The translations under genes and the position numbers were made by a program. The notes under the pieces were generated by a model, which saw nothing but the letters and a program-made list of their open reading frames with translations, had not been told where the DNA came from and searched no databases. A stretch of DNA of 64,000 nt from Apodemus sylvaticus (Eukaryota > Chordata > Mammalia > Rodentia > Muridae), in NCBI RefSeq assembly GCF_947179515.1, contig NC_067473.1, positions 125,595,259 through 125,659,258 on the forward strand. Reading direction: 5' to 3'. Of the stretch, positions 55,724-64,000 are shown piece after piece. Each line of letters begins with the position of its first letter. Within the stretch, counting starts at the first letter, position 1.

Positions 55724-57159
55724 CTGTAAGAACAAGAAGCAAGCCATCACTTAGAGCATTTATATTAGTAGTTAGAAATCATACACAACAAAAAATAACA
55801 AATCAAGCTGTAGTTATCCACAGTAAGGCTATGAGAAGTGAAATAAAAGATAAGGCATTTAGAATCAGCCTTTAAAAGAAGACAAGCCACATGAAGTCAA
55901 AAACCACTAACTGTCTATCACACCCCTGGTAAGAAGTACATGCACACGGGAACTGTGTTCTGGCTTCCCATCAAGCTCAGACATCAGACTAACAAGGGAA
56001 GTGAAAACAGGCCCTGAGGCAGGTTCTAGCCAAATTTGTTCCTGTGACCATCAAAACAATCGTGGTGAGCTGAAGCAATCACAAAGGACTCGGAGATAGG
56101 AAGCATAGATCTCTCCTAAATGTTCTGGCACTATACTCCAGGCAAGGGACACCATGAGAATGAGGGAAGGAGCCTGTTCCCTCCAGGGCGGGCATTCCAG
56201 GGCATGCAGTGGCACTCCTCTGATGTAACAAGGGGCCAGGGCCCACCCACCCCCCACCCACCCCCATCTACTTGAGGTTCCAGCCTAGTCGGACTCGGTG
56301 GCATGTGAAAAAAAAAAAAAACCAAGTGTACCACACTTCTGCAAACAGACATTTTGAAACTACTCTGCAGAAAGGATTCACTCTCCAGGACCCTGTCCCA
56401 TTATGAGAGTCTAAATCCAGATTTCCACAGTTAATACTTGTTAATGGATGGGCAAGTCCACAAGCCAAAGCACAGCCTGCCTTGTCCACCCCAAGAGGCT
56501 GCACAGCCTGGCCTCTTTAAGTGGGCATGCAGGGTTAATCTGGGAAGAAAACCCAAAATCAGACTTAAAATGCCAGCCCCCAAAGCCTTAAGAAACCCAA
56601 GGCACAAAGTTTGGGCTTCTGAAGGGAGCAGCTAGAAGGAAATAGTATTTAACAAGGCAAGTGGGGGGATAAAAATTGGTTATCTTGTTCCCAATTTCTT
56701 AAGGGAGGTACATCTTACAAAAAGTAAGTAACTCCACTTGGGGACAAGACCACAGAAATGACAGCTGTATTCAAACAAGTACACGGCTCGGATACTTGCT
56801 TGAATCATCTGGCTGTCTGCCATCTTTTCAGAAATGAATAGAAGTGGTGGGGGCTTGAATTATCCCATTTGCTTTCTTCAGTGCCAAAGTCGGTTAGGGA
56901 TGGAACTTGGCAATTACTGACTGTAGGACACAGAATGCCTGTTTCACTAATTCCATGTCTGAAGCATCTGGCAGGGAGAAGGCAGGTCTGTATCATGTGG
57001 CAAATCCTTTCTCCACTTAAAGAGCCCTTGTTTGTGGAAACAGACAATTAATTACTTTAACAATCTCTTATCTGACTGCCCCCTAAATCACATAGATCCT
57101 GTTATCTCTTCCTGCCGCCATTTCCCATCACAGTGTGGAGGCACTGAAAAGCGCTCATG

Positions 57160-57785
57160 AGTCCTAATCTCAACCAATAAATCTTCTTAGTGCCCAGCGG
57201 TGTGCTGATGAGTAGAAGTGACCCCCACAGTTTATCATAGCAAGAAAACTGCTGGAGGTCTGCTGCCAACAAGGCATCCTGCAGAAGTGTCTCCACCCAG
57301 TGGAGGGGTTCCACCCAGCAGCCAATGGGAAAAGTTGCAGACACTTAGAACCACACATTAGATGGAGCTCTGGGAATCCTATGGAAAAGTTAGGAAAAGG
57401 CTTGAGGAACTCAAAGAAGTCAGGGACCCCACAGGAAGACCAGCAGAGTCAACTAACCTGGACCCTTGGGGCCTCCCAAAGACTGAATCACCAAAGATCA
57501 AGCACGGGCTGGTTGGCCCTAGGCCCCCTACACATACACAGTAGATAAGCAGCTTGGTCCCCAACAACTGGAGTGGGGCGGGAGTAGGGAGGTAGCGAAC
57601 ACTCTCCCTGATTCTGCTGCCCGCCTGCCTGTGGATCTCAGTTCCCTAAATGGACTGTCTGGCTTCAGTGGGAAAAGATGCGCCTAGTCCTTCAGCAACC
57701 TGATTGCAGGGGGCTTGGGGGAGGGGAGGTCACGAGAGGAGAGGGGGAGGGATGTAAAGTGAATAAATTAAAAACAAATTAAAGA
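57160..57785 (+). mobile_element. Rodent L1 (Lx-like) 3' UTR
   Basis: CACATTAGATGGAGCTCTGG, then GGAAAAGGCTTGAGGAACTC, ACCCTTGGGGCCTCCCAAAG, CTACACATACACAG, CTTGGTCCCCAACAACTGGA and GATGCGCCTAGTCCTTCAG are the conserved rodent L1 3' UTR order. It ends GTGAATAAATTAAAAACAAA, an L1-type poly(A) tail. The 5' limit is approximate. Confidence 0.85.
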
Positions 57786-59411
57786 GCTCATTTCTTAAGG
57801 TTTACTGGAACTCAGGATGACAGTGATAGTAACAATAAGAGCAGCGATTTCCTAGAGCCTGGGGTGGGTGCCACTCTAGGAGCTGTTCCATGTTATTACC
57901 TCATCTTTAGACACCTAGATGTAGGTCCCAGAAACATCACAGTAAACCAACAAAGCAGCCGACACACTGAAATGTGAAGTAACTGGGCCAAGTTCACCAC
58001 AAACAGCCACAGTGGCTGAAGGAGGGAAGCCTCAAGAACTAGGTTCCCAATGCTGCTGTGTAATTACAGCCTGCACACCACCACTGTGGCGTCGTTGCAT
58101 CGCTGCGGCAACCCTGAGTCAGATGCCAGCATCCGGGATTTCCTATGTTAGAGCAAATTTAAGTCCATTTAAAAACCTAGCCTGGGGTCAGGGCAGCACA
58201 GCCAGGGCAAGACACAGGCTTGGCCACTCAGAGACCCCAGGTAACAGCAGGGTTGCCTTATGTCCTGCCTGCTTATCATAACTTGATTGTGAACCTGAAA
58301 CGAAAAGTACAGGATTCCCTGCAGGTGAACCTCAGCTGAGAAACCTGGTCTCAAGCCAGTCCTGCTATGCATATGGATAATCACCCAGCTCCATACATGT
58401 CACAGAACTAAATGAGCGGGGGAAGGGGTTGGCTAGCACCTCCTATCTTCATGAACCTTTGGAAAGTGGATTATGCAGGAACAGTAGACCAGGGCTAAAG
58501 ATTAACAGCAAATTGTATGTCTTGATGAGCAGTCCCGGAGCAACAGGCTCGGTCAGAAATAGCAGGCTCTAATTTCAACAGGGCTGCCTGATTTATGGAG
58601 AGGACAGTTGGAGCCCAAAGCACAGGAACTAACTGCATGGCTAGCTTCCTTTTAGATCATTTTTACTCTAAAAAAGAAAAAAGGCTAGTTCAGTGTAAGC
58701 GGCTAGCCCCACCACGACTGGCTCCCCAGTTGTTTGTCCGGCCAAAAAGTGAGTGCAATCCTCAGAAGGCAAAAGCATCAAACTCACTCTGAGACATTAA
58801 GAGCTGTGTGCCAGACTGAAATAGAGACTGATCAAAAATAGCACCGGAGCACTGAGAGAAAAATACGCGCTGGGTGTACAGCAGCCTCCATGAACCCAGA
58901 ACTCTTAAAGATGAAGGACAGTGTGAGATGAGGTGCTTTCACTCTCTAGGGTGACATGCTTCCATTGCTCATGCCCTATGCCGGAGCACCTCCCCACCCC
59001 ACCCTACCCCACCCCCAAAACGTTACTTCCATTCAAAGTACTACAAATCTTGCTGAAATGTCTGGCTTTTATAAACCTTTTCCTGATGATGCAAGACCAG
59101 AGCATGAATCACGGCCCAACCCAGGAGCTGGAGGAGGTGTAAGTGGGGTCAGTGAGATATACCGATCGCCTGACCCCAGGGCAGAACCTGGGGGTGGAAT
59201 GCTTCCCACTGACCCTTCAGGTCAGCTGGAACATTCTGATCCTGCAGTTTTCTCTCAAGGCCTCCACCTACAGTAGCTTGTTAAAGAGAATATTACATGC
59301 TGTAATACACACAGTGCCATAGAGGGCAGCTCACAGTAGAGCAGCATCATTTGTCAACTTAATCAAATTTGGCTTTAACAAAAAATATAAAGCCTACTTA
59401 AGAAGTAACTG

Positions 59412-59415
<4 letters not shown>

Positions 59416-59450
<35 letters not shown>
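59416..59450 (+). repeat. (TG)n microsatellite
   Basis: Perfect TG dinucleotides, about 35 bases. Confidence 0.95.
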
Positions 59451-59452
<2 letters not shown>

Positions 59453-60029
59453 ATGTGTGCTGTATTAATTTACCAAATGGCTGAAATGGACACACAATAA
59501 GAACTTCAAACACTCCAATGAAGAATATGAGAATTCAATGAAAGATGAAAAGCTTGCTTCCTTACATTCAGGCCCAGCTCTGCCTCCGGGAGGAAGCTCC
59601 TCTAACAGGTATGAGAGACTTGCTGTTTCACACAGATCCTTACATACTACACACATGAAGACCTTTGTCTGACCAGCACCAGGGGACCTTTGCTGATGTG
59701 AGAAGTGAGAGCAAACCACTTTGTTCTTTAATTTATTTAGCCAACTGGCTCTTTGTAAACAGAGCAGGTGCTCTGGACTATTGGCTGTTTCCTAACAGAG
59801 ATGGAAGAGCAGTCCATAGGGGTCAGCTTGGAAGTTTTGATGGTCATTTCTTACAAGGAAAAAAAATCCCTTAGCGCTTACAAGCAAACACAGGACTTAA
59901 AATCAAGGCCCCAGTTACTGGAGAAAAGCACTGACTAAAGATTTTCCTCGGTAAGACTATGACATAAGCAGCTGGTTAGATAAAAAATATTTTAGCATAA
60001 TAATACAGGATATCTTCCTTAGAATCCAT

Positions 60030-60300
60030 GAAGGTTTGATCCAGAACTCCCTGCAAATACCAGAATCTGCTCAAGATCCTAATAGAAATACATACAGTGC
60101 TTGTATGAAGCCTGAACGTACCCTATGTTCAATCACACCTAAGACAATGTAAATGCTAGATGAACCATTAATTGTACTGTATAGGACATAAAGACAAGGA
60201 AAAAAGAGCATCCGTACATATTTCAAGCAGACACGTTTTTCAATTATCAATCAGAGGTTGGCTGAATCCACAGATGGTAAATCCATGGATATGGAGACCC
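60030..60300 (+). mobile_element. Tigger-like MITE relic, copy 2
   Basis: Blocks CCAGAACTCCCTGCAAATAC, ACCTAAGACAATGTAAATGC, GACAAGGAAAAAAGAGCATC and GGTTGGCTGAATCCACAGAT follow the same old mammalian MITE as the reverse copy at 32,845-33,060. Confidence 0.65.
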
Positions 60301-60469
60301 AAGTTAATGATCGCATATGACAAGAAGGGCGAATGATGATGAGTGTGTGTCCAGCTCTGTCCAAAGTCTGAGTAACACACCAGTCCTTCAGGAGTACACT
60401 CAATTACAAATCCACCTCTCAGGAAACACAGGCAAGTTACCAAGCAGCAGGGGCAGAAGCTGGAGGCAT

Positions 60470-60650
60470 GCAGTCATACGGCATGGGCTGTTAAACCAGA
60501 GAGCTTGGGCCTTCTACTCCTTACCAATCAAATGACCCTCAGCATGCCACCTAACCTTGCTGAACCTTAGTATTCTCCTTTTTAAAAAAATGTAAAGAAT
60601 AAATTTACCAGTCATGGGGCTTTGGCAGGATCCAGGAGAAATAAATCTAA
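60470..60650 (+). repeat. MIR SINE
   Basis: CAATCAAATGACCCTCAGCA, CACCTAACCTTGCTGAACCT and TAGTATTCTCC are the MIR core ('gaccttgggcaagtcacttaacctct... cctcagtttcctc') in order on the + strand. Confidence 0.65.
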
Positions 60651-62334
60651 AAGTTTAGGTTGTGGATACTTACATGGGCTATACTTATCACCCAGCACTA
60701 ATAGCAATAATAGGTATTAGCTATTAACTAATAATAGCAATTGGTCTATCAAACACTGCTCAGCATTTCAGTCTCCCTTACATCACCTCCATCACAACCC
60801 TCTGCGCCTGCTCTTGTACATGCACAGCAGCAGGGTGAGAGGGGCCAGCACCCTGGGACAGAGCAGAGCTGAGCTGTAAGGACTGGAGGCAGGGCTCCCT
60901 CGCCCTCTCAGGAAGCACTAGGGCAGTGGCCCTCAGCAAAGCAGCTCAGCAGCAAGTACTCCCAAGCCACCGGCAGTAATGTGATCCCAGAGCCTTTTCA
61001 TGGAGGCCTGTATAAATAGTCCTCTGATTACAGAGGACTTGGTGTCCAGCACTCCGGGTTAGGGCACTCCCTGGTGGGCTTTCCTTAGGGTTGTGAGCAA
61101 TGAAGACTGTGGCTTGGAAGCAGCTGCACATATCCTCCAGGAGCCTCCAAAAGGCTTTCTTTCTCTCTCTCTTCCCAACCCACAATGTTATGTGGTTCTA
61201 GAGCCTCTAAAATTAAACCACTGCTAAGCCACCAGAACTCCTGCACCCGCCTTTGGCTCTGAGGACCGCAAGGTCTGGGAGAACTGACTTGAACCCAGTT
61301 AATTTGAAAGCACTGGTGTGTCGACTGTGGCCTGTGTTCTTCTGTTTTGGCTTTTTATCCCTTCCATATTTTTACCTAGTTCCCACCACTCGTTGCTGGT
61401 ACCTCTTTGAGTCACTAAAGTTTACCAGATTTCTCTTAGGAAAGCCCAAGGTCTCTACCACTAAGAAGTTCATTTTGCTGCTCTGGGCATGATGAATTCA
61501 ACTTACAATCCACAGAGGTAGGAGGCAGTCACAGTGGCAAGAAGTCTAATCTGTCAGCCTCAAAGATGGGTGTCTAAACAACACACTTAGTACGGAGCTG
61601 CAGAGTTTCAAAAGTAGGAAGGAATTACATAATCACATCAGTAGGAAACTACAACAGTACTGGCCATGTGTCACTATGTCTATGTCACAGAAAGTGGAAA
61701 GGGACACTGAAGAGCCAAGTCACTTGTGTAGGAACAGATCCAGAACTAGAATCTCAAATCTAGCACTCTTGCTACCAAAACAACCATTTTCCCACCAGGA
61801 GGCCTTGCAGCCACAGAGAACATGGTGGTCTATGGGACACTAGGTCCCTAGCTATCAGAATGATGGGGATTACAGGGCTGGGGGTGTAGTGGGGGGGGGT
61901 AAATCAAGAGATTTACCATTTACCATTTCAAAACCAAATGAAAGTAGAAAGCTCATAAGCAAAGAACAGCTACGTAGGGAGATAAACCCAGAATGTGCTC
62001 TCCAGAGCACTTGCCAGCATGTCTGAGAGGCAGGACACAGAATCTATTACCAGGATTTAATATAAAGGTCAAAATGAATGTGAAATGCAATCCACAATGA
62101 ACAAAGTCCAAAGTCCAAGACAAGACAGATCAAAAACAGTGTGGTCAAGCCATTCTGGAACTCCAACGGAAGGGAAAACACCAGAAACATTGATTCGGAC
62201 TTTCCATGTTTTGCTCATTGTACATTTTCTAGAACATTCTCCATCTTGACTTTTTAAAATGTGATATCAAAATATCAATTATCTTGGCTGGTAAGTTTGG
62301 GCGCCCTTGTGACATCAGTGCCTAAGGAAAGGCC

Positions 62335-62425
62335 CTCGCCTGCCTCATCCTAGTCACATCCTATTTTTGTAGCTCACTTGACTCAGAAGAGCATCTGGCA
62401 CAAAGCAGACACTCAAGTAAGTAGA
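62335..62425 (+). repeat. MIR 3'-end fragment
   Basis: GAGCATCTGGCACAAAGCAG then ACACTCAAGTAAGT matches the 3' part of MIR. Confidence 0.55.
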
Positions 62426-62545
62426 AACGGAAGCCTGTGATGTCACAGGAAACGGCATGATTTTAATCTCTTCCAATAATAATCTCTTAGAATGACAGAG
62501 AATCTGAGCATATAATAACCTCAAGAGTCAACAACATCCTGGACC

Positions 62546-62574
62546 AAAAAAAAAAAAAAAAAAAAAAAAAAAAA
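62546..62574 (+). repeat. Poly(A) tract
   Basis: 29 uninterrupted A residues with no recognisable SINE directly upstream. Confidence 0.95.
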
Positions 62575-62739
62575 GCACCAGGTTATAAAGCCAATTGGTT
62601 CCTGGTAAACTAAGCTTATCAACTTGGAAAACTATGACTGGCGGAACTGTGTCCCCTTCCTCAAGTCAGTGTTGGAACACAAACCTCCAGGACATCAGAG
62701 TATAGATATGTTTACAGACAAGCCTTTAAAGACTGTTAA

Positions 62740-62830
62740 GGAGACTGAGGCTGCAGCTTGGTGGTGGACTGTTTAGTTTGCATGGTCCAGGCTCTGCATT
62801 CAATCTCCAACACAGGAGTAACAGAATATC
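62740..62830 (+). repeat. ID-type/tRNA-derived SINE fragment
   Basis: GAGGCTGCAGCTTGGTGGTG, then GTTTGCATGGTCCAGGCTCT and GCATTCAATCTCCAACACAG follow the ID-like body ('tagcatgcacaagg ccctgggttcaatccccagcac'). Confidence 0.6.
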
Positions 62831-63689
62831 ATCAAAGTTAAATGATGCCACATGGGTGGATCTGTGAACACAGAGGAAAGACCATGAGAAGTCATGGTAA
62901 GAGGCAACCACCTGCAAGCTAAGGAGAGGGAGCTCAGGAGAAGCCAGACCTATAGGCTTCGAGCTCCCCAACCATGAGGAATCAACCTCTGCTAATGAAG
63001 CCAGCAGCCTATAGGATTTGTTACAGAAGTCTTGGGCACCTTCACATTTTCATGCCTCCTACCCGTCTCACTGACCTCGTAGGCAAATGAAGGTATAACA
63101 CAAGGCATTTCCACGCTCCCTCCAACTCTGGGGTTTAGCCCTGGAAGTCTATGCTTTGAAAAAACACTTAAAAGCCATAAAATATGGCCATGAGAATAGG
63201 GAAAGCAGCTATTTTGCAAACTGTATCAGTGAATAAAATTCAGATTTCATTAGATTAAGCTGCTACAATGGAAGAAAGACTAGCCACCAAAGACTTTCAT
63301 CAACTGCCTATAGTAAAAATGTATAGAGAACTTAATGATTTGCTAAATTGTCTTTAATAGAACTTGATAATGACTTATAGTAATTTATATAAATATTCAT
63401 GAAAGAGCACAGAATACACTGGAAGGACTGGAGGGTTGGAGAGGCCTGACAGGATGGAAAGATCAGGTGGGGAGGGGGAGCTGAAGTGAGGTTGAGGAAG
63501 GAATGTAGAGAGACAGCCAGAACTGAGGGGCACTGGAGAGGGAGTTTGGGAACCCACTGCAGCAGAAACTTCCTAAAATGCAGGAAAGTGATCCTAATGA
63601 AGTCTCAAAATAATGAGGGAAAAATTTTAATTTATGCAACAAAATATTTTTAACTGTGAGAAGTACTGTGTAAACCAGATATAAATCCA

Positions 63690-63800
63690 TAAATACCTAT
63701 AATTCTAAGCATTTGGGAGGCTGAGGAAGAAGAATTATGAGTTTCAGACCAGCCTAGGCTACACAGCAAGACTGTGTGTGACTAAAAAATACAAGGAAAA
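63690..63800 (+). repeat. B1 SINE
   Basis: ATACCTATAATTCTAAGCAT, TTGGGAGGCTGAGGAAGAAG, then AGACCAGCCTAGGCTACACA and GCAAGACTGTG give a clear B1 in + orientation with an A-rich tail. Confidence 0.85.
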
Positions 63801-64000
63801 TAATATACATTTTGATTCTAAAATTATATGCACGTATGTATGTAGTTTACAGCAAGTAATCATGTTGGTTTTATGCAACTTATGTGAAATTTCTGTAAAG
63901 TTGCTGTGGGGCTAAAATTCTTGATAATTCCAATGGATGTATCAAAGCATAAATTTTTATACTAAAAAGAATGTCTGGGGCCTGCATTAAAGCACGCTCA

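Larger units (their letters stand above)
55724..64000 (-). other. Lrig1: Lrig1 intron upstream of exon 3 (partial)
   Basis: At least 8.3 kb of intron running off the right edge. I looked for a 72-base LRR exon encoding the first repeat (LNLSYN-type, LQEV end) and for a signal-peptide/LRR N-cap exon and did not find either. Contents are an L1 3' end, a Tigger-like MITE, MIR, B1 and ID-type SINEs, a (TG)n run and a 29-base poly(A). Confidence 0.8.

Noticed and set aside
55724..64000. Lrig1 exon 1 or 2, promoter or CpG island
   Set aside because: No signal-peptide frame, LRR N-cap cysteines, first-LRR exon or CpG-rich promoter is visible; the N-terminus must lie beyond the window.
1..64000. tRNA, rRNA, snRNA, CRISPR, phage or bacterial islands
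   Set aside because: None seen; tRNA-like matches are in SINE heads only.

Overview
The window is nuclear DNA from a muroid rodent. The introns carry B1, B2/B3/B4 and ID-type SINEs, rodent L1 (Lx-like) 3' ends and URR1-type hAT elements. The coding exons match my memory of mouse and human LRIG1, with scattered substitutions that suggest a rodent other than the reference mouse. No prokaryotic, plasmid or CRISPR content is seen.

Only two protein-coding genes are supported. At the left edge, on the + strand, lies the last coding exon (719-836) and 3' UTR of Slc25a26, the mitochondrial S-adenosylmethionine carrier. From about 1.75 kb to the right edge, on the - strand, lies Lrig1, a single-pass membrane protein with leucine-rich repeats (LRR) and three immunoglobulin (Ig) domains that restrains ErbB/EGFR and other receptor tyrosine kinases. 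The two genes are tail to tail, with about 0.7 kb between their poly(A) signals.

Seventeen Lrig1 coding exons are resolved with splice boundaries and compatible phases (numbered 3-19 here, assuming the 19-exon structure known for LRIG1). Together they encode 999 residues plus the stop. From high to low coordinate: LRR exons at 55.6, 30.6, 28.5, 26.7, 25.2, 22.8, 20.5, 17.2 and 16.3 kb; the LRR C-terminal cap exon at 13.5 kb; Ig1 at 8.6 kb; Ig2 at 6.9 kb; Ig3 plus the transmembrane segment at 6.1 kb; and four cytoplasmic-tail exons at 5.3, 4.6, 3.5 and 3.0 kb. The signal peptide, LRR N-terminal cap and first LRR (roughly 95 residues) and the promoter lie beyond 64,000. The 25-kb intron between exons 4 and 3 and the more than 8-kb intron upstream make up more than half of the window.

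The rest is intronic repeats: old L1M and younger Lx L1 pieces, SINEs, two hAT/URR1 elements, a Charlie-like element, two copies of one Tigger-like MITE, a probable solo LTR in Lrig1 sense orientation, interstitial telomeric arrays, compound (CA)n/(GA)n microsatellites and a 46-bp x 3 minisatellite. I found no convincing new gene system. The best leads are: the weak GTCAGC donor of the transmembrane exon beside a G-run cluster, whose retention would give a tail-less receptor; the sense-oriented LTR as a possible internal promoter; the AU-rich element before the Lrig1 poly(A) signal; and several unexplained local duplications.
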